A DNA stretch of 64,000 nucleotides from Solibacillus sp. FSL R5-0449 (GCF_037975215.1 NZ_CP150239.1:2208001-2272000), one strand, 5' to 3'; positions 8,974 to 19,567 are shown, counted from the first letter of the stretch. Numbers and translations: made by a program. Notes: generated by a model not told the origin, from the sequence alone.

Positions 8974-9459
8974 TTATTTTACTTCTAAAATTATTACTTC
9001 CATTTCTCCGCCTGGTGTTGTCAGTTTAACAACATCATCTACATGCTTGCCCATTAATGCTTTCGCAATCGGAGAGTCATTTGAAATTTTACCTTCCATC
9101 GGATCTGCTTCAGCAGAACCAACAATTGTGTAAGATTCTTCAAAGTTTGCACGTTTACCATTGATCAGCTCATCAAATGTAACAGTTTTCCCTAAAGAGA
9201 TTGTATTTGATGTTTCATCTTCTGTAATAATGACAGCATTGCGCAGCATTTGCTCGATCAATGAAATACGACCTTCCACAAATCCTTGCTCTTCTTTTGC
9301 TGAATCATACTCAGAGTTTTCAGATAGGTCACCGAAGCTGCGAGCTATTTTGATACGCTCTACTACTTCCGGACGCTTTACTGTCTTTAATGTGTTTAAT
9401 TCTTCTTCTAATTTTTGTTTTCCATCAAGTGTCATTGGATATTGTTTTTCATTTGACAT
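8974..9459 (-). CDS. greA: transcription elongation factor GreA
   Basis: GreA rescues backtracked RNA polymerase by stimulating transcript cleavage. The coiled-coil N-terminal half carries the acidic tip region ([20 protein letters not shown]) that reaches the active site, and the C-terminal FKBP-like half ends in [16 protein letters not shown]. The length is 161 residues. ATG 9459 follows AAGGAG with 8-base spacing; a GTG nine bases upstream overlaps that Shine-Dalgarno and is unlikely. A cre-like box lies about 25 bases upstream. Confidence 0.96.
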   Translation of the reverse strand: MSNEKQYPMTLDGKQKLEEELNTLKTVKRPEVVERIKIARSFGDLSENSEYDSAKEEQGFVEGRISLIEQMLRNAVIITEDETSNTISLGKTVTFDELINGKRANFEESYTIVGSAEADPMEGKISNDSPIAKALMGKHVDDVVKLTTPGGEMEVIILEVK

Positions 9460-9483
9460 TATTCCCACTCCTTAATATTAACT

Positions 9484-9497
9484 TGAAAACGTTTACT
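9484..9497 (-). promoter_or_regulatory. candidate cre (CcpA) box upstream of greA
   Basis: TGAAAACGTTTACT on the plus strand matches 13 of 14 positions of the consensus TGWAANCGNTNWCA. It lies about 25 bases before the greA start. Inference from consensus only. Confidence 0.4.
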
Positions 9498-9585
9498 TTT
9501 GGCGTTTTCTATTTCTATTTCTAAAAAAATACGGATAAATTTAAAAGTTATTCTCACGTATTTTGTTCATAAATAACAGAAAACC

Positions 9586-9655
9586 CGGCTACTAGTTTAC
9601 GGTATGTGTAAATCCCTTCTTTTAGAAGAAGTTTACACCGTAATACGGGCAGCCG
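9586..9655. repeat. 70-base nested hairpin between udk and greA
   Basis: Four successive arm pairs are nested: CGGCT/AGCCG, TTACGGT/ACCGTAA, GTGTAAA/TTTACAC and CTTCT/AGAAG around a small loop. There is no long T-run, so it is more than a plain terminator. It may end udk transcription or be a small mobile structured repeat. Confidence 0.6.
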
Positions 9656-9727
9656 AATTTTATGATTAATTATTTATGTTGTTCTATCAATTTAAAATGT
9701 AATTAATGTAAATACTACATCATCATA

Positions 9728-10363
9728 TTACAAGTTCGATTCAGTTTCAAGAATTGTTTTTATTTTCGTTACCATTAAGTCAATTGCAACGTTATTTTCC
9801 CCGCCTTCAGGGATGATGACATCAGCGTATCGCTTAGTCGGTTCGATAAACATATTGTGCATTGGACGCACTGCTGTTAAATACTGTTCGATTACCGAAT
9901 CAGCTGTACGGCCACGCTCTTTAATATCACGTTGAATGCGTCGGATAATACGTAAGTCAGAGTCTGTATCCACGAATAATTTAATATCCATTAAATCACG
10001 CAGACGCTCGTCCTCCAGCACTAAAATTCCTTCGACAATGATTACCTCTTTCGGTTCTACGTGAATTACCTCGTCTGAACGTGTATGCTGCACATAATCA
10101 TAGACCGGTTTTTCCACTGATTTGTAGGCAAGTAAACTATGGATATGCTCGATCAGTAGATCATTGTCAAATGCAAGCGGATGATCATAGTTCGTTTCCA
10201 GACGCTGTTCAAACGTCATATGGCTTTGATCCTTATAATAATAATCCTGTTCGATAACAACTACTGAATGTTCACGGAACACATCGTATATAGAACGTGT
10301 CACACTCGTTTTACCTGAGCATGATCCACCGGCAATTCCGATTACAACTGGACGGTTTGACAT
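9728..10363 (-). CDS. udk: uridine kinase
   Basis: Udk phosphorylates uridine and cytidine in pyrimidine salvage. The 211-residue protein has a P-loop, GGSCSGKTS, at about residues 12-20, the uridine-binding stretch EQDYYYKD and the family motif YDHPLAFD. It directly abuts the trhP2 stop, so it is the last gene of the trmR-trhP1-trhP2-udk operon, as in B. subtilis. Confidence 0.96.
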   Translation of the reverse strand: MSNRPVVIGIAGGSCSGKTSVTRSIYDVFREHSVVVIEQDYYYKDQSHMTFEQRLETNYDHPLAFDNDLLIEHIHSLLAYKSVEKPVYDYVQHTRSDEVIHVEPKEVIIVEGILVLEDERLRDLMDIKLFVDTDSDLRIIRRIQRDIKERGRTADSVIEQYLTAVRPMHNMFIEPTKRYADVIIPEGGENNVAIDLMVTKIKTILETESNL

Positions 10364-11641
10364 TTAATTATTCTCCTTTCGCATCATATCAAAATGTGAT
10401 AATGAGCGATCAACTTTAAATTTAACGATTTGTAGTGGGTGGCGGGCAACATCAAGTTCATTGCCTTTTTCATCCCAAAGCTGGCCAACCGTCATTTTGA
10501 ATGTATCCATATTCGGGCCGAAAAATTCAACCGTATCGCCTGTCTTGAAATAGTTACGCTGTTCCAATGTGACCATTTGCGTTTCGGCATCATAATCCAT
10601 CACAAATCCGGCAAAATCCCACTTCATTTTATGTGAATGGAAACCAAACATCTGTTGTTTATAGCTTGGCTCACCTTCAAAGAATGACGAAGCAGTTGCA
10701 CGGTTTGCACAGCGTGCCAATTCTTCCAGCCATTCTTTTTCGAATGTAAAGTTCTCCGGATCTGCACAGTATGCATCAATTACTTTACGATAAACGGAAA
10801 TAACTGTTGCAATATAGTGAATAGACTTCATGCGGCCTTCGACTTTCAATGAATCAATCCCCAGCTCAATCATGTGAGGAATGGATTCGATTAATTTCAA
10901 GTCTTTCGGGCTCATTGCAAACGGTGCTTCACCTTCGTTAAACAATGCTACTTCTTCACCGTCGTTATTTTCATATAAATCATAATCCCAACGGCAAGAC
11001 TGACAGCAGCCGCCACGGTTTGAGTCACGGGCAGTCATATGGTTTGAAAGTGTACAGCGTCCTGAATAAGCGATACACATTGCACCGTGTACGAATGCCT
11101 CGATTTCAATGTCTACCTCTTCTTTCATTTTGCGCATTTCTTCTCCGCCTACTTCACGTGCCAATACAACACGTTCCAAACCTTCTTCTTTCCAGTACTT
11201 TACCGCTTTCCAGTTGGATAGTGACTGTTGTGTAGAAAGATGGATTTCCAGAGATGGTGCACACTTTTTACATGTTTCAATGATTAACGGGTCTGCAACG
11301 ATAATCCCTTTTACGCCTGCGCCTTCGATTGCCTGCAAGTATTCTTCCAAACCATCCATATTTTCATTATGCGCGAAAATATTTGTTGTGACATAGACAA
11401 CGGCTCCGTATTTGTTTGCAAATTCAACGCCTTCCTTCATTTCTTCAATTGTGAAGTTACCTGCGTTTGAACGTAAACCAAATTCCTGACCACCGATAAA
11501 TACTGCATCAGCACCGTAATGGACAGCTACTTTTAACTTTTCAAGACTTCCAGCTGGCGCCAAAAGCTCCGGTTTTTTCGTAATTACTGTCTTTCCGTTA
11601 ACTGTTTGACGAATTTTTTCATTTTGAATTAATTGTAGCAT
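10364..11641 (-). CDS. trhP2: tRNA uridine(34) prephenate-dependent hydroxylation protein, U32 peptidase family
   Basis: The U32-family protein YrrO/TrhP2 works with TrhP1 in making 5-hydroxyuridine at tRNA position 34. Visible features are the N-terminal TIM-barrel start KPELLAPAGSLEKLK, the central EAFVHGAMCIAYSGRC with conserved cysteines, and the Cys-rich SNRGGCCQSCRWDYDLY; such Cys residues bind an iron-sulfur cluster in this family. I chose ATG 11641 (425 residues); the Shine-Dalgarno GGAG is about 12 bases away, rather far. The larger upstream frame overlaps trhP1 and is not coding. Confidence 0.93.
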   Translation of the reverse strand: MLQLIQNEKIRQTVNGKTVITKKPELLAPAGSLEKLKVAVHYGADAVFIGGQEFGLRSNAGNFTIEEMKEGVEFANKYGAVVYVTTNIFAHNENMDGLEEYLQAIEGAGVKGIIVADPLIIETCKKCAPSLEIHLSTQQSLSNWKAVKYWKEEGLERVVLAREVGGEEMRKMKEEVDIEIEAFVHGAMCIAYSGRCTLSNHMTARDSNRGGCCQSCRWDYDLYENNDGEEVALFNEGEAPFAMSPKDLKLIESIPHMIELGIDSLKVEGRMKSIHYIATVISVYRKVIDAYCADPENFTFEKEWLEELARCANRATASSFFEGEPSYKQQMFGFHSHKMKWDFAGFVMDYDAETQMVTLEQRNYFKTGDTVEFFGPNMDTFKMTVGQLWDEKGNELDVARHPLQIVKFKVDRSLSHFDMMRKENN

Positions 11642-11660
11642 ACTGCGTTCGTTCTCCTTC

Positions 11661-12593
11661 CTAGTAAACTGTTTCCTTGTAGATGAAGCCAGTATCCAGT
11701 GGACGTAACGCTGGCTGAATCGCTTCGATTTGCTCGAATAACTCGGATTTAATGTCATCGTACGCATCTTTGCCTTGATCGAAATACACATCAATTGCTT
11801 GACGGTAAAGTTTTGTAACCGTTACCGTATAATCAAACGTTTGAAGAACACCATCAATTTTCAATGAATCGATACCTGCCTCAAACAGCTCATTTAACTC
11901 TTCGATAATGCACATATCATTCGGTGAGAAAATATGTGTACCGTTCATATCCTCATAGATCGGATATTTATTTTTACGCTCTTTATCGTGAAGGAACATA
12001 TTTTTGTTTTCTTTACGATTTTCGATTTCCATCGCTTCATCACGGTACAGGAAATAGTTTCCTAAAAGTGAACGCTTAGATTGGAACATACACGTCATTC
12101 CATGTACTTGCACTTCGATTTCATGCTTTGTATTTTCTTTTATTTCAATCACTTCATCGACTGAAAGTTCACGAGCTAGTACTGCACGCTTACTTCCGCG
12201 TTCACCCCAATAGTTCACTTGGAAGAAGTTTGTTGCCGTCGTTTCCGGATTCCAATGCAACGGTATCGTTACATTGTTTTCACGTACAGCAATAATGACT
12301 GCAGGGTCCCCAAACAATAATGCATCTACGCCAATACGTTGCATCTGCACTAAATAGTCATCCAATGCGTCTAAACGATCGTTATGGAATAATGCATTGA
12401 CCGCTACATAAACTTTTTTACCTGCAGCATGAATCAGCTTAGTTGCTTCTTCTACCTGTGCTACTGTAAAATCTCCAGCTAAGCGCAAGCCAAATTTCTG
12501 TTCACCGATCACAAAAGCATCTGCACCCGCCTCAAGTAGTGCTGTAATATGCTCAATAGATTGTGGTGTTACTAATAATTCTGGTTTTTTCAC
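11661..12593 (-). CDS. trhP1: tRNA uridine hydroxylation protein, U32 peptidase family
   Basis: This is YrrN/TrhP1, 310 residues, a shorter paralogue of trhP2 starting KKPELLVTPQS. It shares the barrel and the EVQVHGMTCMFQSKRSLLGN motif but lacks the CCQSC cluster motif of its neighbour. The start is GTG 12593, with GAGGTG six bases upstream. It lies between trmR and trhP2, in the known order trmR-trhP1-trhP2. Confidence 0.92.
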   Translation of the reverse strand: MKKPELLVTPQSIEHITALLEAGADAFVIGEQKFGLRLAGDFTVAQVEEATKLIHAAGKKVYVAVNALFHNDRLDALDDYLVQMQRIGVDALLFGDPAVIIAVRENNVTIPLHWNPETTATNFFQVNYWGERGSKRAVLARELSVDEVIEIKENTKHEIEVQVHGMTCMFQSKRSLLGNYFLYRDEAMEIENRKENKNMFLHDKERKNKYPIYEDMNGTHIFSPNDMCIIEELNELFEAGIDSLKIDGVLQTFDYTVTVTKLYRQAIDVYFDQGKDAYDDIKSELFEQIEAIQPALRPLDTGFIYKETVY

Positions 12594-12598
12594 ACTAA

Positions 12599-13231
12599 TC
12601 ACCTCTTCAAACAAATTAACAAACCATCACCGACAGGGAAAAAGGCACTCGAATAATCCGGATGTGCCATGATCCAGTCTGAAAATGTTTTTAAGTTGCG
12701 GATCATCGTTCTTTTTCTTCTAGGTACTTCTTTTATATCTAAATCCGATAGTCCGTGCATATACATATTATCGATGTATAAAACGCCACCCGAAGGAACG
12801 AGCGATGCGTACTTTTCGAAAAACTTCATGTATTGCCCTTTTGCCGCATCAATAAAAACAGCATCAAAAGTAGTAGGAAGTGTTTCCATGTCTACCTCTA
12901 ACGCATCGCCCTCAATTACTTGTATGCGGTTTGCCACCTCTGACCTTGCAATGAATTCCTTGGCATACTGAACTCGCGATACATCGCGTTCTATCGTCAC
13001 AATATGACTTTGTGGCAGCGCTTGCGCCATTCGTATCGCAGAATAGCCAATTGCCGTGCCAATTTCTAAAATTGATTTTGGATTTTGAATACGCAAAATT
13101 TGATTCAATGACTCAATCCCCGCCAGCTGCATGATCGGGACATGATTCTGTTCTGCGAAGCGTTCCATTTCCATTAATAATTCATCACGTTCAGGAATGA
13201 AGGAAGCAATATAAGCGTCTGATAATTCCAT
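12599..13231 (-). CDS. trmR: tRNA 5-hydroxyuridine methyltransferase
   Basis: TrmR (YrrM) methylates 5-hydroxyuridine at tRNA position 34 to 5-methoxyuridine. It has the class I O-methyltransferase fold: SILEIGTAIGYSAIRMA (AdoMet loop, about residues 53-69), VFIDAAKGQYMKFF with a metal-binding Asp, and the later YIDNMYMHG. The length is 210 residues. As first gene of the operon, it should act after the hydroxylation done by the TrhP products just downstream. Confidence 0.94.
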   Translation of the reverse strand: MELSDAYIASFIPERDELLMEMERFAEQNHVPIMQLAGIESLNQILRIQNPKSILEIGTAIGYSAIRMAQALPQSHIVTIERDVSRVQYAKEFIARSEVANRIQVIEGDALEVDMETLPTTFDAVFIDAAKGQYMKFFEKYASLVPSGGVLYIDNMYMHGLSDLDIKEVPRRKRTMIRNLKTFSDWIMAHPDYSSAFFPVGDGLLICLKR

Positions 13232-13447
13232 TTGTCATTCTCCCTTTACCTGGTTGTTTGCGCACATCTTTCTTTCACAAGAAAAAAGACGAAACGAAGT
13301 TGTTTGCGCCTACAAAATTGTTATATAAGGACAAAAAATCACAATTTATAATAGCATGAAAAGAAAAGGAATGCGAACAATTTAATGAATTCCGTCTTAA
13401 AACGGAAATTTCAAGCCATTCGATTCCTTTTCTACAACTTATCTTTC

Positions 13448-14566
13448 TTAACGTAAATACTTTTCGATGTTCGCTAAGTGCTCATCATACGTTTTGGCAA
13501 AATGGTTTGTGCCATCTTTATCTGCCAGGAAGTATAAATAATCAGTTTGCGAAGGGTTCAGCGCAGCTTCGATTGATGTCTTGCCGGCTCCAGCGATTGG
13601 TCCAGGCGGCAATCCGACATTTTGGTACGTATTATACGGATTGTCTACTTCCAGATCCTCATACAGTACACGGTCCTTATGCGATCCTAATGCATACAGT
13701 ACTGTTGGGTCTGTCTGTAAAGGCATATCAATCTCGATACGGTTATAGAATACACTCGCAATTGTTTCACGGTCCGTTTGCGCAGTTGCCTCTTCTTCAA
13801 GCAATGAAGCAAATGTCAGCAATTCATGAACCGATGTATTACGTTCTTCCAATATTGGCGTATATTCAGAAACAATTGTATTCATCGCAGTTAGCATTGT
13901 ACCGATAATTTCCTCAATCGATGGGTTATCCTCAAAGAACGGATAGGTTGCAGGATATAAATAGCCTTCCAACGGATGACGTATATTTTCCTTTAAGATA
14001 TCTTCTGATAATAGATCAGGATATTCAGTGATCAATTGCTCCACATAGGCAGCATCCGTCACTTTTTTCATAAAGTCTTCTGCTTTGTGCGAAGTATTTT
14101 TCTGTACAACATCAGCTACTTGCTCGAGTGTTAATCCTTCTGGCACCGTCATTGTAAATACAGGTTCACGATATACTCGCCCTGTCTTTAAACTTTCAAT
14201 AATTTCGTCAAGTGTCATGGATTTCGTTAAAGAATAACTGCCGGCTTGGAATTCCGATTCATTTTTAAATTTAGTATAATATTTAAAAATCTTTGCATTC
14301 TTTACAATACCCTTATCTTCTAAAATAGTTGATATTAAGGTAATCCCTGAGCCCATCGGAATTTCGACTTCAACTTGTTCATTCGACTCCGGGTCCATTG
14401 GTTTTAATGCCGATGTCACGTAGTTGTATCCTGCGAAACCGACAATGGCAATAATAAGAAGAGCGACAAGCGCGATGATTCCCACAATTTTACGCACCGT
14501 TTTAACTTCTCCTTTACGCTCTTTCATCTTATTGAACATTTCTTGCTTCTTATTTTCGTCTAGCAC
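13448..14566 (-). CDS. mltG: endolytic murein transglycosylase MltG
   Basis: MltG cleaves nascent glycan strands at the outer membrane face of the cell and is thought to set strand length. After a basic cytoplasmic start comes one membrane segment (about residues 30-50), then a LysM-like region and the catalytic domain with ASLLEEEA (catalytic Glu) and FYNRI...MPLQTDPTVLYALG. GTG 14566 was chosen (372 residues) because AAAGGGGGG lies seven bases upstream; an ATG further up (MYHYGREK) has no ribosome site. The B. subtilis name is yrrL. Confidence 0.93.
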   Translation of the reverse strand: MLDENKKQEMFNKMKERKGEVKTVRKIVGIIALVALLIIAIVGFAGYNYVTSALKPMDPESNEQVEVEIPMGSGITLISTILEDKGIVKNAKIFKYYTKFKNESEFQAGSYSLTKSMTLDEIIESLKTGRVYREPVFTMTVPEGLTLEQVADVVQKNTSHKAEDFMKKVTDAAYVEQLITEYPDLLSEDILKENIRHPLEGYLYPATYPFFEDNPSIEEIIGTMLTAMNTIVSEYTPILEERNTSVHELLTFASLLEEEATAQTDRETIASVFYNRIEIDMPLQTDPTVLYALGSHKDRVLYEDLEVDNPYNTYQNVGLPPGPIAGAGKTSIEAALNPSQTDYLYFLADKDGTNHFAKTYDEHLANIEKYLR

Positions 14567-14708
14567 GGGAGTCCCCCCTTTTTCTCTTCCATAATGATAC
14601 ATAAAAATCTCTTTCGACACAATATAGAGCCACGAAAGGTATGTAATTTCTCACTATTTGCGACGTTTTATAAAATAAAATGTTCGTTTTTGTCTATTTT
14701 TGAACAAT

Positions 14709-14746
14709 AAAAAAACCTTACTTTCGTATTACATCGTCAGTAAGGT
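14709..14746 (-). terminator. terminator after the double-DUF1292 gene
   Basis: On the minus strand ACCTTACT pairs with AGTAAGGT, followed by seven T. Confidence 0.85.
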
Positions 14747-14754
14747 CCTTGCAA

Positions 14755-15267
14755 TTAGTTTTGTGCTAGTGAGTTTAAAGCTTGTTCTACCATTTCCCAC
14801 TCTTCGTCTGTTTCGATAGGAAGCAAGTCCGCTACTTCACCGTTATCGCCAGCGATGTAGGCTGATGCATATACTTCCTCCAATACAGGCTCATCGTCTT
14901 CCATAATTGCATAGAACAGATAATTTTTGCCGTTGTTTTCGAAGCGGTGTAATATTTGGCACATAATTTCTTCATCATCTTCATTTGTGATTGTGAAGTA
15001 ATTTGTCTGATCTGAGCCAAATTCAGCAAGAACGGTATTCATTACTTCTTCAACCATTGCCCATTCATCATCAGTTTCAATATCCGAAAAGCCGCTCATT
15101 TCGCCGTTTTCATCGAGTACATAGCGAAGTGCAGAAATACCTGCTTCTTCATCACCGATTAACGAGAATAAAACATAAGAATGCTCTTCCGAATCAAATG
15201 TAAATACAACGCGGCATTGCTGCTCTCCGCCGTCTTCTTTTTGTAAAATAAAAATATTTTCTTCCAT
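14755..15267 (-). CDS. protein with two tandem DUF1292 domains
   Basis: This 170-residue acidic protein consists of two copies of the DUF1292 fold, about residues 3-85 and 88-168. Each copy ends in the same signature, DIETDDEWAMVEEVMN and PIETDEEWEMVEQALN. The neighbouring gene upstream encodes a single-domain version with [16 protein letters not shown], so this gene probably arose by duplication and fusion. The start ATG 15267 follows GGGAGG. Function is unknown. Confidence 0.85.
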   Translation of the reverse strand: MEENIFILQKEDGGEQQCRVVFTFDSEEHSYVLFSLIGDEEAGISALRYVLDENGEMSGFSDIETDDEWAMVEEVMNTVLAEFGSDQTNYFTITNEDDEEIMCQILHRFENNGKNYLFYAIMEDDEPVLEEVYASAYIAGDNGEVADLLPIETDEEWEMVEQALNSLAQN

Positions 15268-15294
15268 ACTGTTGCCTCCCGTTGAATGAATAAA

Positions 15295-15321
15295 ACAGAG
15301 CAGGCAAATCACCTGCTCTGT
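15295..15321 (-). terminator. hairpin between the two DUF1292 genes
   Basis: ACAGAGCAGG pairs perfectly with CCTGCTCTGT across a 7-base loop; the minus strand continues TTTTATTC. It can end or dampen transcription between the paralogues. Confidence 0.7.
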
Positions 15322-15340
15322 TTTTATCGTGTCAAATGAA

Positions 15341-15631
15341 TTATTCTTCTTCGCCTAATTCGTCTTCGATCTGGTTTAATACTTCTTCGATTAAATCCCA
15401 TTCTGCTTCTGTTTCGATTGGCGTTAATTCGCCATCTTCACCATTTTCAGCAGGAACGAAAGCAGAGGCAAAGATTTCAACTGCGCCATCTTCATCTTCT
15501 TCTGCACCTACTAAAGAATATAATACGTATGATTTACCGAACTCTTCTGAATCGAAAGTGTGTAAAATTTCGCAAAGTTGTTCGTTGCCGTTTTCATCGA
15601 CTACTGTAATGTGATTTTGTTGTTCTGACAT
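15341..15631 (-). CDS. yrzB: DUF1292 protein YrzB
   Basis: This 96-residue acidic protein has a single DUF1292 domain ([16 protein letters not shown] through [15 protein letters not shown]). It follows ireB-ruvX as in B. subtilis, where the counterpart is YrzB (93 residues). ATG 15631 follows GAGGTGA. Function is unknown; conservation next to ruvX and ireB in Firmicutes is the main clue. Confidence 0.9.
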   Translation of the reverse strand: MSEQQNHITVVDENGNEQLCEILHTFDSEEFGKSYVLYSLVGAEEDEDGAVEIFASAFVPAENGEDGELTPIETEAEWDLIEEVLNQIEDELGEEE

Positions 15632-15738
15632 GATCGTCACCTCTTCATAATATTTAGGCATTGGTGCCTGTTGCTGCTCAATTCATTATACATAAAGCCT
15701 TTTCGGATAAGTACAAAAAAGCCTTATATGGAGCAACT

Positions 15739-16155
15739 TTAGTTTTTACTATCTAAATAGCCTTGTAAAATCATGACAGCAGCCATTTTATCAATAACTT
15801 GCTTTCTTTTTTTACGGCTTACGTCTGCCTCGATCAGCATACGCTCAGCAGCCATCGTTGTCATACGCTCGTCCCAAAGCTTAACAGGAAAACCGAATGT
15901 ATCTTCCAGCAACTTCTTGTAACTTTCGGAAGCTTCACCTCGAGGGCCGATTGTATTATTCATGTTTTTTGGGTAGCCTACAACAAATTCAGTTACATTG
16001 TGTTCCTTCACAAGCTCTTTAATACGCTCAATACCAAATTCGCCTACCGCTTCATTGATTTTAACCGTCTCGATACCTTGCGCTGTCCACCCTAGCGCAT
16101 CACTAATTGCAACGCCGACTGTTTTCGAGCCGACGTCTAAACCCATAATTTTCAT
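15739..16155 (-). CDS. ruvX: RuvX/YqgF Holliday-junction resolvase-like nuclease
   Basis: The RNase H-fold protein is 138 residues long. The first catalytic Asp is in [15 protein letters not shown], and the later ones are in LWDERMTT and [11 protein letters not shown]. coli YqgF acts in 16S rRNA 5'-end processing, and a junction-resolving role has also been proposed. Its start overlaps the ireB stop by 4 bases, showing tight coupling. Confidence 0.94.
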   Translation of the reverse strand: MKIMGLDVGSKTVGVAISDALGWTAQGIETVKINEAVGEFGIERIKELVKEHNVTEFVVGYPKNMNNTIGPRGEASESYKKLLEDTFGFPVKLWDERMTTMAAERMLIEADVSRKKRKQVIDKMAAVMILQGYLDSKN

Positions 16156-16424
16156 TTATCCGCCTCAGTATTCTTTCTAATATAAAATCTAACGAGTTCT
16201 TCTAAAATCTCGTCACGTTCAAGCTTGCGGATTAAATTACGTGCGTCCTGGTGGCGAGGGATGTATGCCGGGTCGCCAGATAACAAATACCCTACAATTT
16301 GATTTGTTGGATTATACCCTTTTTCCTCTAAAGCCGTATACACCTTCAGCATCACTTGCTTTACTTCTTGTTCCATGGATTCTTCTGGAAAACTGAATTT
16401 CATTGTTTTATCGAAAGAACTCAA
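16152..16424 (-). CDS. ireB: IreB family regulatory phosphoprotein
   Basis: This 90-residue protein (YrzL in B. subtilis) has the invariant core [18 protein letters not shown]. In Enterococcus, IreB is phosphorylated by the PASTA kinase IreK and influences cephalosporin resistance. The start is TTG 16424 ([10 protein letters not shown]), with GAGGTG seven bases upstream; SSFDKTMKF also aligns with YrzL. The threonine in FDKTMKF is a plausible phosphosite by family analogy. Confidence 0.94.
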   Translation of the reverse strand: MSSFDKTMKFSFPEESMEQEVKQVMLKVYTALEEKGYNPTNQIVGYLLSGDPAYIPRHQDARNLIRKLERDEILEELVRFYIRKNTEADK

Positions 16425-16541
16425 GACCAGCACCTCGCTTTCAGCAATGAGGAGATGAAGCACACTCTTCCATCTCCATTTATATCATTATAACTTATTC
16501 CTGTAAGCACTTCAAATATGCCAGTAGTAAATTTTAGATGT

Positions 16542-19214
16542 TTAGAAAGATTTTACATGTTCGTAAACAGCATTTAATGCTTCTTCAAGTTTTGCAGCAT
16601 CTTTTGCACCAGCCATTGCCATATCCGGACGACCGCCGCCTTTACCGCCGCAAGCTTCAGCAACTTGCTTCACGATGTTCCCGGCGTGATAGTTTCCACC
16701 TACGATATCTTTCGTCACACCTGCACACAGCATGACTTTCTCGCCATCGACTGCACCAAGAACAATAACAGCTGATTCCATTTTTTCTTTTAAATCATCC
16801 ATCATTTGGCGTAATTGATTGTTGTCTTTTGCTTCTACACGCGTTGCAAGTACTGTTACATCACCGATTTTTTGGGCAGCATCCAATACAGCACCCGCTT
16901 GTGCATTTGCAATTTTTTGAGACAATGAATCATTTTCGCGTTGCAGTTCTTTGTAGTCCGCTTGAAGTGTTGCCACACGAGTTGCTACATCTTTAGCATT
17001 CGCTTTTAAAAGGCCGGCTGCTTCATTTAAGATTGCTTCTTCCTCTTTAATCGCTTCATATGCCGCCTTACCTGTAACAGCCTCGATACGGCGTGTACCT
17101 GCACCGATTCCGCTTTCGGATACGATTTTGAAAATACCGATTTCAGATGAACGGCTGACATGCAGTCCACCGCAAAGTTCAATCGAGTAATCTGAAACGG
17201 CTACAACCCGGACAACATCACCATATTTTTCACCGAACAATGCCATTGCGCCCATCACTTTTGCAGAATCGATATCCATTTCCTGAATAACAACTTCGAT
17301 ATCTTCCCAAATTTTTTCGTTCACTGCACGCTCAACTTGTGCAAGCTCTTCTTTCGTTGCAGCGCCAAAATGAGAGAAGTCAAAGCGTAAACGGTCTGGA
17401 CCTACATAAGATCCCGCTTGTGCTACATGGTCACCTAATACGTCTTTTAAGGCACGGTGCATTAAGTGTGTTGCTGTATGGTTTTTAAGGATCAATTTAC
17501 GTTTTGCTTCATCTACTTTTGCTGTAGCTGCATCGCCGACGTTCATTTCACCTGATTCCACTACTACTGTGTGCAGTGGCTGACCATTTGGTGCTTTTTG
17601 AACATCTTTTACGATCGCCGTAAATCCGTCTGCTTGAATGATACCTGTATCGGCAATTTGTCCACCCATTTCAGCATAGAACGGTGTTTCAGTTAGAATA
17701 ACTAACGCTTCTTCACCTTCAGAAGCAGTTGACGTTTCTTGTCCATTGACAACTATTGCAGCAACTTTTGCAGAAGCTTCAAATGCATCATAAATAAATG
17801 TCGATTGCTGAGTTAAGTTTGAAAGCACTTCATTTTGCACTTGCATTGAATCCACATCAGCACGTGCATTACGTGCACGTTCACGCTGTTGCTCCATAGA
17901 AGCTTCAAAACCTTCATGGTCAACTGTCATGCCAACTTCTTCAGCATATTCTTCCGTTAACTCAATCGGGAAACCGAATGTATCATATAGTCTGAATGCG
18001 TCAGCACCAGGAATCACTGTTTCGCCTTTAGCTTTTTGGTTTTCTGCTACTTCATTGAAAATTGCTAAACCGCCATCAAGTGTTTCATGGAAACGCACTT
18101 CTTCATTTTTGATAACACGTTGAATAAATGCTTCCTTCTCTTTTACTTGTGGATAGAAATCTTCCATAATCTCTCCGACAGTCGGTACTAATTCGAACAT
18201 GAACGGCTTTTCAATGCCGATTTTTTTCGCATAGCGGACAGCACGACGTAATAAACGGCGTAATACATAGCCACGGCCTTCATTTGATGGTAATGCACCG
18301 TCACCGATAGCAAACGCTACTGTACGGATATGGTCGGCAATTACTTTGAATGGTGTATTCACATCTTCAGTTGATCCGAAAATTTCATTTAAATCCACTT
18401 CATGCGGACGTTTGTACGTACGGTTTGCAAACGTTTCTGTTTTTTCGATGATTGGCATGAAAAGATCTGTATCAAAGTTTGTCGGTACATTTTGTACTAC
18501 AGAAACGATACGTTCAAGCCCCATACCTGTATCGATATTTTGCTTTGGAAGTGGTGTATATGTGCCATCCGGATTGTGGTTGAATTGAGAAAATACAAGG
18601 TTCCAAATTTCAAGATAACGTTCGTTTTCCCCGCCTGTATACATTTCTTCCGCCGGCGCACCAACACCGTACTCTTCACCGCGGTCATAGAAGATTTCAG
18701 AGTTTGGACCAGATGGACCTTCACCGATATCCCAGAAGTTGCCTTCAAGTCGGATTAGACGCTCTTTCGGCACTCCGATTTCATTGTGCCATACGTCATA
18801 TGCTTCCTGGTCTTCAGGGTGGATTGTTACCGATAACTTTTCAGGATCGAAGCCCATCCATTTTGGATCCGTTAAAAATTCCCAAGCGTAATGAATTGAT
18901 TCTTTTTTAAAGTAATCCCCGATTGAGAAGTTCCCTAACATTTCAAAGAATGTATGGTGACGCGCTGTTTTCCCTACATTTTCGATATCGTTTGTACGAA
19001 TTGATTTTTGTGCGTTCGTAATGCGCGGGTTATCTGGAATGATACGTCCGTCAAAATATGGTTTTAATGTAGCTACTCCCGAGTTGATCCATAATAGTGA
19101 TGGGTCATTGATTGGAACTAATGGTGCTGATGGTTCAATATGATGCCCTTTTTCTTTAAAGAAATTCAAATAAAGACGACGAATTTCAGAACCTGTCATA
19201 ATTTTTGTTGTCAT
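16542..19214 (-). CDS. alaS: alanine--tRNA ligase
   Basis: AlaS charges tRNA-Ala. The class II catalytic domain begins [19 protein letters not shown] and contains [11 protein letters not shown] and [19 protein letters not shown]. The editing domain has the metal ligands HTATHLMH and CGGLH, and the C-Ala domain ends in [17 protein letters not shown]. The length is 890 residues. ATG 19214 follows TAGGAGG. Expression is under the T-box leader and sigma-A promoter described below. Confidence 0.97.
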   Translation of the reverse strand: MTTKIMTGSEIRRLYLNFFKEKGHHIEPSAPLVPINDPSLLWINSGVATLKPYFDGRIIPDNPRITNAQKSIRTNDIENVGKTARHHTFFEMLGNFSIGDYFKKESIHYAWEFLTDPKWMGFDPEKLSVTIHPEDQEAYDVWHNEIGVPKERLIRLEGNFWDIGEGPSGPNSEIFYDRGEEYGVGAPAEEMYTGGENERYLEIWNLVFSQFNHNPDGTYTPLPKQNIDTGMGLERIVSVVQNVPTNFDTDLFMPIIEKTETFANRTYKRPHEVDLNEIFGSTEDVNTPFKVIADHIRTVAFAIGDGALPSNEGRGYVLRRLLRRAVRYAKKIGIEKPFMFELVPTVGEIMEDFYPQVKEKEAFIQRVIKNEEVRFHETLDGGLAIFNEVAENQKAKGETVIPGADAFRLYDTFGFPIELTEEYAEEVGMTVDHEGFEASMEQQRERARNARADVDSMQVQNEVLSNLTQQSTFIYDAFEASAKVAAIVVNGQETSTASEGEEALVILTETPFYAEMGGQIADTGIIQADGFTAIVKDVQKAPNGQPLHTVVVESGEMNVGDAATAKVDEAKRKLILKNHTATHLMHRALKDVLGDHVAQAGSYVGPDRLRFDFSHFGAATKEELAQVERAVNEKIWEDIEVVIQEMDIDSAKVMGAMALFGEKYGDVVRVVAVSDYSIELCGGLHVSRSSEIGIFKIVSESGIGAGTRRIEAVTGKAAYEAIKEEEAILNEAAGLLKANAKDVATRVATLQADYKELQRENDSLSQKIANAQAGAVLDAAQKIGDVTVLATRVEAKDNNQLRQMMDDLKEKMESAVIVLGAVDGEKVMLCAGVTKDIVGGNYHAGNIVKQVAEACGGKGGGRPDMAMAGAKDAAKLEEALNAVYEHVKSF

Positions 19215-19330
19215 GATTTTTTTCCTCCTAATTTTTGTTGAAGTCGATGAGTTTTGGTACATCTTAATAACAGCTGCACGTAAATAATTGATTCTTTCAC
19301 CGGTTATATTAATAATTCGCTGAAGAAAAC

Positions 19331-19567
19331 AAAAAAAGCCCTCATCCCGGTAAAGGGACGAAGACTATTATCTCGTGGTACCACCCTAATTTATAATGCG
19401 CTATGCATTATATCTCAAGTGCTTGTAACGTAAGCAGACGGCAGGGATTAGCTGCACTCTGGAGTAGCTTTCAGTATTTATTCGGGGAGATTTTTTCAGC
19501 CGGGAAATCTCTTTCTGCTCACGAAGTCCATACGTACTTGTTCCATCATCGTTTTCATTTTATTATG
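19331..19567 (-). promoter_or_regulatory. alanine T-box riboswitch leader of alaS
   Basis: The T-box sequence AGGGTGGTACCACG (minus strand, 19374-19387) is near-canonical and is followed by a terminator (CTTCGTCCC with GGGATGAGGG, then seven T at 19331-19337). Upstream the leader can form stem I, closed by CGTGAGCAGA with TCTGCTTACG. GCT within AGCTAA (19450-19452) is a candidate Ala specifier codon. About 115 bases between the terminator and the alaS start hold nothing I recognise. Uncharged tRNA-Ala should favour readthrough. Confidence 0.93.

Noticed and set aside
10364-11794. Extended trhP2 start upstream of 11641
   Set aside because: The extra 51 codons overlap the trhP1 gene, and MLQLIQNEKI begins the conserved protein.
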